DNA of 38,424 nucleotides from Candidatus Gastranaerophilales bacterium (GTDB lineage Bacteria; Cyanobacteriota; Vampirovibrionia; Gastranaerophilales; Gastranaerophilaceae): NCBI GenBank assembly GCA_944323925.1, contig CALUUI010000017.1:1-38424 (forward strand), given 5' to 3'. Positions 15,923 through 23,173 of this stretch are shown here, piece after piece (the first letter of the stretch is position 1; every line of letters starts with the position of its first letter). The position numbers and the translations under genes were made by a program. The notes below the pieces were generated by a model, which had not been told where the DNA came from, made no database searches, and saw only the letters and a program-made list of their open reading frames with translations.

Positions 15923-15957
15923 AATGGCGGTGGAGTTTACTCTACCGCCATTTTTTG
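15923..15957 (+). terminator. Intrinsic terminator of the oxidoreductase operon
   Basis: AATGGCGGT and ACCGCCATT pair (with GAG/CTC above them) around a short loop, and a T-run ends at 15956. This is one of the strongest hairpins in the window. Confidence 0.9.
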
Positions 15958-15999
15958 TTTGTTGTTTGTATGTTTCAAATTTTATGTTAGAGTTTATAT

Positions 16000-16647
16000 A
16001 TGGGATTAGAGTTATTTGATTTTGATAGGGCGTATTCTATGCCGGTAATAGGTACAGATGAAGCAGGTAGAGGACCTGCATCCGGTGGCGTTTTTGCTGC
16101 TGCGGTTGCGTTTAAAGAGTCTAATGCTGTACTTGAAAAAGAGCTTTATAAATTAAATGATTCGAAAAAACTTTCAAGGAAAAACCGTGAAGAATTATAT
16201 GAGATTATTAAATCTAATACTATTAATAAAGTTGTTTGTGTTGAGGTAGCAGAAATTGAAAAATTTAATATTCTTAATGCTTCACTAAAAGCAATGAAAT
16301 TAGCTTGTGAAGATGTTATTACCAAACTCAATGCAGATAAGGTTATAACATTAGTTGACGGTAATAAACTTATAAAAAATTATACATATCCTCAAAAATA
16401 TATAATTAAAGGTGATTCAAAATCTGCATCTATTGCAGCTGCAAGTATTTTAGCAAAAGTAGAACGTGATTGGTATATGGATAAATTAGATATTGAATTT
16501 CCACAATATAATTGGCATAAAAATGCTGGGTATCTTACCAAACAGCATATAGAAGCTATTCACAAGTTTGGGATTACAAAATATCATAGGCGTTCATTTT
16601 TGAAAAATATTCTGGGCGAAGATAAGCAATTGTCTTTATTTAAATAA
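16000..16647 (+). CDS. rnhB: Ribonuclease HII
   Basis: This 215-aa enzyme removes ribonucleotides and RNA primers from RNA-DNA hybrids. IGTDEAGRGPASGGVFAAAV (about 17-36) carries the first Asp-Glu pair. NDSKKLSRKNREEL, LVDGNKLI and KGDSKSASIAAASILAKVERD supply the remaining acidic and substrate-binding residues of the family. The length is typical. The ribosome binding site is weak (TTAGAG). A single-gene unit lies between two terminators. Confidence 0.94.
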   Translation: MGLELFDFDRAYSMPVIGTDEAGRGPASGGVFAAAVAFKESNAVLEKELYKLNDSKKLSRKNREELYEIIKSNTINKVVCVEVAEIEKFNILNASLKAMKLACEDVITKLNADKVITLVDGNKLIKNYTYPQKYIIKGDSKSASIAAASILAKVERDWYMDKLDIEFPQYNWHKNAGYLTKQHIEAIHKFGITKYHRRSFLKNILGEDKQLSLFK

Positions 16648-16652
16648 AAAAA

Positions 16653-16675
16653 AGGAGAAATTTGTAATTTCTCCT
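16653..16675 (-). terminator. Terminator for the 16705-18767 operon
   Basis: AGGAGAAAT (16653-16661) pairs with ATTTCTCCT (16667-16675). The 8-A run at 16645-16652 gives the T-run on the minus strand. It may also slow rnhB transcripts, but no T-run follows on the plus strand. Confidence 0.75.
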
Positions 16676-16704
16676 ATCTGTTAATTTTAGATATATTATA
16701 TATA

Positions 16705-18033
16705 TTATGATGCATTCGCGTAATTTTTTAGTTCCAGTTGTTGGTATTTAGCTTCAAGCTCTTTTATTTTTGCTTCTTTTTCTTCAAATTCTTTGAGCTG
16801 AGCAATTCTTTTGTTTTGTTCTTCTATTTTTTCAGCGTGGCGCTTATTATACTTTGCTCCTAATTTATTTGCTGGTTTCATTATTAGTACAGGAACAACG
16901 TATCTGTAAATCATACCAAAGATGAATAGTGATTTTACAATTCCCATTCCTTTTATTTTAAAGTTAAGTTCTCTATTTTTAATGACATCTCTGGCATAGT
17001 CTTCAGCGTTTGCGATTACTTTTTCTGCTTTTATTTTATTAGATTTAGGCAATAGGTTATTAGCTTTACTTAAAATAGTTCTAATATCTTCAATAAGAGG
17101 AACTTTTTTATCTTCAGGAAGAATTTTATTAGCATTTTCTATTGCTTTTTTAATATCTTCTTTTAAAGGAATTTTCTTTCCTTCAGGCAAAGATTCATTT
17201 ATTTTCTTAATAGCGTTGCTAATATCATCTTGAAGAGTTTGTGTTCCTTCAGGCGCATTTAATAATTCATAAGATTTATCAACAATTTTAGCGATATCAT
17301 CACAAAGCGTTCCGATTTGCTTATCTTTAGGTAAGGTTATGTTTGCTTTATTAATTGCATTATTAACCTCATCTTTAAAAGCCGTTTTAACCTTTTCATC
17401 AAGAGTTGTATCTGCATTTTTAATTAATGCATCAATATCTTTTTTCATCGGGATTTTGGCATCTTGTGGAAGTGATTGATTTGCATTTTGGATTGCTTCA
17501 ACTTGTAATTGTTGATAATATAGTTTACTATTTGATTCATCAATCAATCTTTGTAATTCTTCTGGAGTAGTTCCAAGCTGAGTAGCTGCATATTTGTGCG
17601 TTACTTCATTCCATTTCTTGGCAAGCTTATTATCAATAGCATAAGCAAGTATAGTTGAACCAACGTAAGTCATACCATCATTGATTGCCAGTGTATTTCT
17701 TCTTTCTGGATCTAATTTTTCATTACCTAGAGTCATAAATACATACATTGTTGAAATAATGAATGAGTTTAAAGCTGAACAGAAATTAACCATATTCATA
17801 TTTTCTGTTTTCTTCCCAATCCATTTCATCACATTAGATTTCATTAAACCACCGTAATAGTGTTTTGCGATTCCTTCAACAAAATTATCGTACATCCCTT
17901 TAAATGCTGGAGAAGGAGCTTGTTTTTGTAAGTAAAGCGGTTCTTCAAAAGGATTGGTTTCTTTATTTTTTCTTATATTATTATTTTGAGAGTAATAAGA
18001 ATTTGTTAATTTAGGTTGAATGGTTAAATTCAT
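16705..18033 (-). CDS. Membrane protein with internal LPxxxKIPLxxDI repeats
   Basis: I do not recognise a family for this 442-aa protein. Residues 1-45 are polar and Asn-rich and end in PAFKGMYD. A hydrophobic segment lies at about 85-100 (SALNSFIISTMYVFM) and another at about 372-390 (IVKSLFIFGMIYRYVVPVLI). Between them are about five units of the pattern 'A/IN..LP...KIP/V...DI...I..A'. The C-terminus is a basic coiled coil (AEKIEEQNKRIAQLKEFEEKEAK). Its ATG overlaps the stop of the 244-aa gene (TAATG), so the two are co-translated. Confidence 0.75.
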   Translation of the reverse strand: MNLTIQPKLTNSYYSQNNNIRKNKETNPFEEPLYLQKQAPSPAFKGMYDNFVEGIAKHYYGGLMKSNVMKWIGKKTENMNMVNFCSALNSFIISTMYVFMTLGNEKLDPERRNTLAINDGMTYVGSTILAYAIDNKLAKKWNEVTHKYAATQLGTTPEELQRLIDESNSKLYYQQLQVEAIQNANQSLPQDAKIPMKKDIDALIKNADTTLDEKVKTAFKDEVNNAINKANITLPKDKQIGTLCDDIAKIVDKSYELLNAPEGTQTLQDDISNAIKKINESLPEGKKIPLKEDIKKAIENANKILPEDKKVPLIEDIRTILSKANNLLPKSNKIKAEKVIANAEDYARDVIKNRELNFKIKGMGIVKSLFIFGMIYRYVVPVLIMKPANKLGAKYNKRHAEKIEEQNKRIAQLKEFEEKEAKIKELEAKYQQLELKNYANAS

Positions 18034-18767
18034 TATGCCACCTCCTTTCCTGTTTCAGTGACATTTTGGGGTTGTTGTGTAATTTCTACTTTTGGTTTAT
18101 CCTTTTTTCCTCCCTTTTCTATTCCAAAACAATATTTTAGAATTGGAGGAATAAGTGCGATTGTTAACATAGCTTTTGGTATACCAATTGAAAGTTCTGG
18201 TATCATTTCAACTAATTTAAGAGTGTTTTTGAATATTTTAGAAGTTTGAACTTTTCTAGGTCCAAGAGAATCTATTTTATAAAAATCAGCCATTGATTCC
18301 GGTAAATATTTTGCAGGAGCTGCTTTGAATCTCTTAACTGCATCAGTAAAAGGCTTCATAACCGCGCAAGTTGTTCCAAAACCAACACCGGCTGATGATA
18401 TGGCGTGGGTTGCTGCGTGGTAAGAGTCTTCTCTATCTTCTTTGCTTGCCATTAATATGTTAGTTGCTGGTCTAAAACCACCTGCAACCACTAATGCTAC
18501 AACATTTTGTGCGAGTGCTGTTTTATCTTCAAAGAATCTTAGCATTCCATTAAATAATTTAGATTTAAAGATTCCTTCTGATATTTTGCCTTTAAAATTA
18601 ATGGCAGCTACATTATCATTCCTCATGTTGCTGCCATTATCTTTATTATTTACACTACTCTCGTCACACATAATATGTTTTAACTTTGGATTTTTCTCCT
18701 GAAACATACTCTGCGTTGACGACTTATATCGTAGTCCTGTTTCTGATTTGATGTAATCAACTTTCAT
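18033..18767 (-). CDS. Hypothetical membrane-associated protein with N-terminal NFKG motif
   Basis: This 244-aa protein is of unrecognised family. The first 55 residues are polar (many Asn, Ser, Lys) and lead to AAINFKGKISEGIF. Hydrophobic, glycine-rich stretches follow (AQNVVALVVAGGFRPATNIL, then AISSAGVGFGTTCAV). A late hydrophobic helix (LSIGIPKAMLTIALIPPILKYCF) and a lysine-rich tail end it. It may span the membrane one to three times. It is the first gene of a two-gene unit with the 442-aa protein. An HLR1-like RpaB site lies 74-91 bp upstream of the ATG. Confidence 0.7.
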   Translation of the reverse strand: MKVDYIKSETGLRYKSSTQSMFQEKNPKLKHIMCDESSVNNKDNGSNMRNDNVAAINFKGKISEGIFKSKLFNGMLRFFEDKTALAQNVVALVVAGGFRPATNILMASKEDREDSYHAATHAISSAGVGFGTTCAVMKPFTDAVKRFKAAPAKYLPESMADFYKIDSLGPRKVQTSKIFKNTLKLVEMIPELSIGIPKAMLTIALIPPILKYCFGIEKGGKKDKPKVEITQQPQNVTETGKEVA

Positions 18768-18804
18768 GTTTGCCTCTTTTATAAGCTAATCTGTCTACAC
18801 AATT

Positions 18805-18858
18805 ATTCTAAAACAAAACATTTCTTTTTTTGCCCTATTTTTTACATATTGTTACATT
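18805..18858 (-). promoter_or_regulatory. Promoter with RpaB-binding HLR1 site
   Basis: TTTACATA-TT-GTTACATT (18841-18858) fits the cyanobacterial HLR1 consensus exactly: two direct (G/T)TTACA(A/T)(A/T) octamers two bases apart. On the minus strand a -10 TAGAAT (18805-18810) has no good -35. The transcript start would fall near 18798, placing HLR1 at about -43 to -60, a usual position for an activator. RpaB itself is encoded at 29054-29818. Confidence 0.55.
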
Positions 18859-18957
18859 TTATCTTTTAAAATGTCGCTATTAAAAAATATCACAGACTTT
18901 CAGCTGCTTTACATTTAGTTTTGCTTGTTAATATAGTATATACTTTTTGTTTATTTC

Positions 18958-19695
18958 TTACATCCAGTGAAGGTGCTTAAAGTTTATTGAAGTAATCAGA
19001 AGTTGTTTTTTCATGCCAAATTGTTCGCTGTATGTGAAATTTATTTTATTCTCTCTTAGTTTTTGGAATATTAAATTAGCAGTATTTTTTTCGCCTTTTC
19101 GCTCATAGTCATCAAGGATTATAACGAAATTTTCATTTATATTTTGCGGAATTAACTCTAAAATATTTGATCTTGGAGTTGATTGATTTACACCAAGAGG
19201 GCCGTCTATGATTATAAAATCATATTTTTGATTTAAATCAGAGATATAGTTGTTTTGGTATTTTAAGCTGTTATCTGTTGTTCTTTCGGTATTTGTTTGT
19301 TCTATAGTTATATTTTCTGTTATTGAGAGGTTTTTCTTGAAAAACTCAATCCATTCCAAATCACTTTCTACTATAGTTAGTTTTCCTTGTTGATTTTTGT
19401 TATTTATGTATTGAGTTGTAATTTTACTTGTTTGTCCAAGTCCAAATTCCAGTATATTATTAGGATTTGAATATTCAAGAGCGTTATAGAGCAAAAATAA
19501 AAAAGAGTAATTGGCAGCACCTTTTGTTGGGCAAAAGGATTTCTCAATTAGCCAATTTGAACCATTTATACTGTCGTGAAAATAATTTGCATAAAGAAGT
19601 TCTTGTTCATTTAAGTTGTTTTCATTTGGAACTTCTATTGGTAAATTGAAATAATTTTTTAGTGTAAGAAGAATTTTTCGGGTTAAGTTACTCAT
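18958..19695 (-). CDS. Class I SAM-dependent methyltransferase-like protein
   Basis: This 245-aa protein has a Rossmann methyltransferase core: ILEFGLGQTSKIT (about 77-89, SAM-binding motif I), an acidic end to strand 2 (TIVESD) and YDFIIIDGPLG (motif IV region). The residues before the core (LYANYFHDSINGSNWLIEKSF) resemble the lead-in of glycan-cluster methyltransferases. It ends the glycan operon, 8 bp past the GT8 gene, with an AGGAGC site. O-methylation of a surface sugar is the simplest guess; the substrate is unknown. Confidence 0.75.
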   Translation of the reverse strand: MSNLTRKILLTLKNYFNLPIEVPNENNLNEQELLYANYFHDSINGSNWLIEKSFCPTKGAANYSFLFLLYNALEYSNPNNILEFGLGQTSKITTQYINNKNQQGKLTIVESDLEWIEFFKKNLSITENITIEQTNTERTTDNSLKYQNNYISDLNQKYDFIIIDGPLGVNQSTPRSNILELIPQNINENFVIILDDYERKGEKNTANLIFQKLRENKINFTYSEQFGMKKQLLITSINFKHLHWM

Positions 19696-19703
19696 ATTTG
19701 CTC

Positions 19704-20567
19704 CTATATGATATTTCCTAAAATTGTGTGCTTTATAAGTAAAGGTATGAATTTAGATTCATATTCTTTCAGGTGTAGTTTTTCTTTTGTGTATGGTGAC
19801 ATCTTATAGTATTTCATAAAAAGTTTTGTAATAAATCTTCTTTTATATAACCACGGTTTAAACTTATCTGTAAAATGAATAATATACGCATTTTTAAGAT
19901 TTGTTCTGAAACTCCTTGGTAGAAGTTTCTTAGGAAGATATTGATTGTATTCAATCGGAAGATATTTTACGTACTTGTTAAAAATTTTGTTAAACGCATC
20001 TTGATCCATAAATAAGTTGTAATTATTCATTTTATAATCTAAGAGCTTTTTAGATACGTTATCTTCTCTCATTTTCGAAAGATTAAGCAGAAGTACTCCG
20101 GAGTTAAAGTATTCATTATTCTGAATCCCTAAATTTTGAGTATGACTTATATTAAGAGATAGAGGAGAAGGAACGACAGCGGCATATAGTTGTTCAAGAT
20201 TAGTATTATAGAGCTGTTTTAAGTCTTTTTGAATAATTGTATCGCTGTCGATATAAAGGACTTTATCATCATCAAGAATTTCAGCGATAAAAAACTTTAA
20301 TAATGCAGTCTTACTAACATGAGAACGTTCGGTAATATTTTCTTTTATATAATTATCAAGATTAATTTTTTTTATTATTATTTGAGTAGAATTATCGTGT
20401 TTTATTTGATTAAATATATTATCTTCTGATGTTGTTAGAAGATAAATTTTATAAAAAGAATCAGCATTTTTATTTTTAATAGCCGATGTAATGCTAACAA
20501 TAGTTGGCATTATATAGGCATTATCTGTGATATAGGCTATGTTAACAGTATTTGTTTTTATATCCAT
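19704..20567 (-). CDS. Glycosyltransferase family 8 protein
   Basis: This 287-aa protein has the GT8 layout. IAYITDNAYIMPTIVSITS (about 9-27) contacts the nucleotide sugar. YIDSDT (about 99-104) is the metal-binding DxD motif. YFNSGVLLLNL (about 153) and MDQDAFN follow, and IIHFTDKFKPW (about 230) gives the late His. These retaining enzymes transfer glucose or galactose to lipopolysaccharide cores and similar acceptors. It overlaps the upstream methyltransferase gene by 10 bp, showing tight coupling. Confidence 0.9.
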   Translation of the reverse strand: MDIKTNTVNIAYITDNAYIMPTIVSITSAIKNKNADSFYKIYLLTTSEDNIFNQIKHDNSTQIIIKKINLDNYIKENITERSHVSKTALLKFFIAEILDDDKVLYIDSDTIIQKDLKQLYNTNLEQLYAAVVPSPLSLNISHTQNLGIQNNEYFNSGVLLLNLSKMREDNVSKKLLDYKMNNYNLFMDQDAFNKIFNKYVKYLPIEYNQYLPKKLLPRSFRTNLKNAYIIHFTDKFKPWLYKRRFITKLFMKYYKMSPYTKEKLHLKEYESKFIPLLIKHTILGNII

Positions 20568-21376
20568 AAATTTTTAAATAGTAGTTTAATTTTGTTGAAA
20601 ATCGAATTTTTCTTCTTAAGTAAGATTGTATTATTACAAAAATCATTGAATAATGCTAAATATTCAACTGGGTAATGCTTAGCAAAGTGTTTTTTAGCAT
20701 CGTTTATATCGTCTTTGTTTAGATTATATGCCCATTTAAGTCTTAAGCAGTTAAAGACATCAAAAAGATTTTCCATCGGATTTGAGCTAAGTTTGCAAGC
20801 TCCAATATTTACACAGAAATCATCTTTTTTGCCCGGAAGATATTTTTCACCGTTTAATGCACTGAGTAAAATGCAGCAGGTAGAAATTTGTTCGGTTTGA
20901 TCTAAGAATAGAGAAATATCGTGAATCACAACGACACAATTTTCTTTTAAGTATGGTAATACCATTAGGAAATCAAGGAACTCTCCGGGGTTACAGTGAG
21001 TAGTGTCAAGAATGCACATGTCAAATTTTTCACCGTCATTGCAAAACTCATCTAAATATTTGCAACAAAGTCCGCCTTGTCTTAAGGTCCATTTTGGTTT
21101 GAGTTTTGGGAAATTATCTACAAGATAACCGATTTTTATATCTCTAAAATGTTCAGAAGCATAGTCGTGAGAATACAATTTTGCATCATCATCTAAGGAG
21201 TCTAAAATTACTATTGATGAGCCGCCTGCAGCCACCCCGACTTCTAAAACTTTTTTAGGGTGAAATTCTTTTATAAGTCCGGATAAGAAAATTCTTTCAT
21301 TTGGGCTCATAAATACATTTTTATAAGTATTTAGTATTTCTTTAGAAATAGTATTTGGATAATTTTTTCTTTCCAT
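20558..21376 (-). CDS. Class I SAM-dependent methyltransferase (Methyltransf_24-like)
   Basis: This 272-aa protein has KVLEVGVAAGGSSIVIL (about 39-55, SAM motif I), an acidic SHDYAS after strand 2, FDMCILDTTH (about 119) and VVVIHDISLF. This pattern is seen in CmcI/Methyltransf_24-type enzymes of cell-surface polysaccharide clusters. It starts 3 bp past the stop of the 129-aa gene and overlaps the GT8 gene at its end. The acceptor cannot be read from sequence. Confidence 0.8.
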   Translation of the reverse strand: MERKNYPNTISKEILNTYKNVFMSPNERIFLSGLIKEFHPKKVLEVGVAAGGSSIVILDSLDDDAKLYSHDYASEHFRDIKIGYLVDNFPKLKPKWTLRQGGLCCKYLDEFCNDGEKFDMCILDTTHCNPGEFLDFLMVLPYLKENCVVVIHDISLFLDQTEQISTCCILLSALNGEKYLPGKKDDFCVNIGACKLSSNPMENLFDVFNCLRLKWAYNLNKDDINDAKKHFAKHYPVEYLALFNDFCNNTILLKKKNSIFNKIKLLFKNLWI

Positions 21377-21379
21377 AGC

Positions 21380-21769
21380 TTAGTTCCAAATCTCTTTTAT
21401 TAATTCCTTAAATGGTTTCTTAATAAGCGAACGGATTTTGATTGTTTTATCTAATATTTTTTCTAAATCCTCTATTAAGTAAACAGAATTAAGTGTTCCT
21501 GTAAAAATATAATCAGGCTTTAATAAATTTATTTCATCCGGAGCACATACAGGGTAATTTAAAAATTTTTCATTAACCCCGTGGTTGTTAAATTTTTTAT
21601 CGGAAATAGCAATAATATTAAGTTTACTTAAATCGTATTTTTCTGAAAGTTCCTGAAAAAATGCTCCGGCACCGTAAATAACTATTTTTTTATTTTTTAG
21701 TTTTCTCTCTAGTTTTTTTAATCTTTGATCAAAGTTTATTTTTTCTAAATAATCAATGTATTCGCTCAT
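21380..21769 (-). CDS. Small Rossmann-fold protein of glycan clusters (PglD N-domain-like)
   Basis: This 129-aa protein begins with a helix and then KKIVIYGAGAFFQEL (about 27-41), a nucleotide-binding GxGxx motif. IIAISDKK follows at strand 2, then YPVCAPDEINLLKPDYIFTGT. The arrangement is that of the N-terminal domain of PglD-type sugar acyltransferases and of stand-alone nucleotide-binding partners in polysaccharide clusters. No acyltransferase hexapeptide repeats follow, so it is a single domain, natural or truncated. Confidence 0.65.
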   Translation of the reverse strand: MSEYIDYLEKINFDQRLKKLERKLKNKKIVIYGAGAFFQELSEKYDLSKLNIIAISDKKFNNHGVNEKFLNYPVCAPDEINLLKPDYIFTGTLNSVYLIEDLEKILDKTIKIRSLIKKPFKELIKEIWN

Positions 21770-21798
21770 ACTCTCTTTTCCTTTGGTTTATTAAGTTA

Positions 21799-22347
21799 TT
21801 ATATCATAATTTTGACTTGTTCAACTGACGTTGATTTTTGGCGAATAACATTGTAGAGGTTAAAAGTCATTTCACAATCATTTAATGCTCTGTGATGTCC
21901 TTTTGTACTTATATTAAATTGTTTTGCCAGATTCTCCAGCTTATAACTTCCAAGATTGGGGCAAAATTTTCGTGCAAGTTTTACTGTATCAAGACTTTTA
22001 TTATCTAAAGAGTTAGTAAAATATTTACTGTAATGGTGACGCAAAAATCTTAAATCAAAATCGATATTATGTCCGATAATGCAGTCATTTTTAACAAAAT
22101 CGACAAACTCAGGAAGGACAGATTTAATATTAGGAGCATTTTTAACCATATCGTTTGTAATTCCTGTAAGCTCAGAGATAAAATTATTAATTTCTCCATC
22201 AGGTTTTACAAGTGTTGTGAATTTTTCCACGACTCTATTCTCCCTGATTTTTAATGCTGAGATTTCAATTATTTCATTTTTTGCAGGCGATAGTCCGGTA
22301 GTTTCTATATCAACTATTGTATAATCTTTTATAAACGGATTTTCCAT
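21799..22347 (-). CDS. DEDDh 3'-5' exonuclease (DnaQ-like)
   Basis: This 182-aa protein has the three exonuclease motifs: VDIETTGLSP (about 13-22, D and E), GHNIDFDLRFL (about 94-104, D) and HHRALNDCEMT (about 154-164, H and D). It matches the proofreading epsilon-type nucleases, in a stand-alone form about the size of the domain. It could edit DNA polymerase III or act in repair. It is the first gene of a minus-strand run whose other members are glycan genes, 29 bp away; shared transcription there need not mean shared function. Confidence 0.88.
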   Translation of the reverse strand: MENPFIKDYTIVDIETTGLSPAKNEIIEISALKIRENRVVEKFTTLVKPDGEINNFISELTGITNDMVKNAPNIKSVLPEFVDFVKNDCIIGHNIDFDLRFLRHHYSKYFTNSLDNKSLDTVKLARKFCPNLGSYKLENLAKQFNISTKGHHRALNDCEMTFNLYNVIRQKSTSVEQVKIMI

Positions 22348-22419
22348 AGTTAAAATTATAATTGATTTATATTTTTTTTACAAATTTACTTTTATACATG
22401 TTTATGAGATAAATTTTTT

Positions 22420-23073
22420 ATGAGAGAGATTATAAAATCAAAGTTTTTTATTGCATTTATTGCTTTATTATTTATATTTGCCTTATATTCAGGATTTTTA
22501 ATATCGAATTTATCTACTGTTACACCGATTGATTTAAAAATAATGACAAGTATAAGAACATCGTTTGATTTTTTACCGTTAACCCTAGTGGTATTAATAA
22601 CGGATTTTTGCTTTACGTCATATTTTTTGCCAATATTAGTTCCTTTATTTGGATTATGTGTATATTTAAAGAAATATATACCTTTTTTCTGTGTAGCCAT
22701 TGGTCTTATAGCGCTAATGCACATAGTATCATATTTAAAACATATTGTATGCAGAGACAGACCTGATGTATTGTTACAACGAATTGCCGAAACCGGTTAT
22801 TCATATCCGTCTGGACATTCAACGAAATCGTTTTTTATGGGGCTTATGCTGCTTTATCTAGTTAATTCGTGGCTAAAAAATAAGAAGTTTAAATATGCGT
22901 TTTCAATATTTATAATCCTATGGATGTTAACAGTTCCTTTTACGCGGGTCTGGCTTGGCGTTCATTATCCGACGGATGTAATAGGCGGAATGCTTTTAGG
23001 CGCAACTTGGGGTTGCTTTATGATATCGTTGATTGAATACTTTAATAACAGAAAAATCTCCCTCCGAAAATAA
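22420..23073 (+). CDS. PAP2-family membrane phosphatase
   Basis: This 217-aa protein has five to six hydrophobic segments. The acid-phosphatase signature is KHIVCRDRP (about 107-115), SYPSGHS (about 128-134) and TRVWLGVHYPTD (about 175-186), with all catalytic Arg and His residues. It is likely an undecaprenyl-pyrophosphate or phosphatidate phosphatase acting on the outer face of the inner membrane and recycling lipid carrier for peptidoglycan or glycan export. It is divergent from the exonuclease/glycan operon. Confidence 0.88.
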   Translation: MREIIKSKFFIAFIALLFIFALYSGFLISNLSTVTPIDLKIMTSIRTSFDFLPLTLVVLITDFCFTSYFLPILVPLFGLCVYLKKYIPFFCVAIGLIALMHIVSYLKHIVCRDRPDVLLQRIAETGYSYPSGHSTKSFFMGLMLLYLVNSWLKNKKFKYAFSIFIILWMLTVPFTRVWLGVHYPTDVIGGMLLGATWGCFMISLIEYFNNRKISLRK

Positions 23074-23105
23074 TATAAAGAAAATATTAATTGTATAGAA
23101 AACAC

Positions 23106-23134
23106 TTGCAAAAAAAATGTGTTCGGGCTATAAT
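23106..23134 (+). promoter_or_regulatory. adhE promoter
   Basis: -35 TTGCAA (23106-23111) and a perfect -10 TATAAT (23129-23134) are separated by the ideal 17 bp. Transcription should start near 23141, leaving a leader of about 33 nt with AGGAG before the ATG. Confidence 0.8.
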
Positions 23135-23138
23135 CTAA

Positions 23139-23156
23139 TCGTGAATAAAATCACGA
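23139..23156. promoter_or_regulatory. Rex operator (ROP) at adhE
   Basis: TCGTGA-ATAAAA-TCACGA is a perfect 18-bp dyad. It differs from the known Rex consensus TTGTGA-N6-TCACAA only at the paired second and 17th positions. It covers the predicted transcription start of adhE, where binding would block initiation until NADH rises. The rex gene is adjacent (25930). Confidence 0.8.
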
Positions 23157-23173
23157 AATAGGAGAATAAAAAT

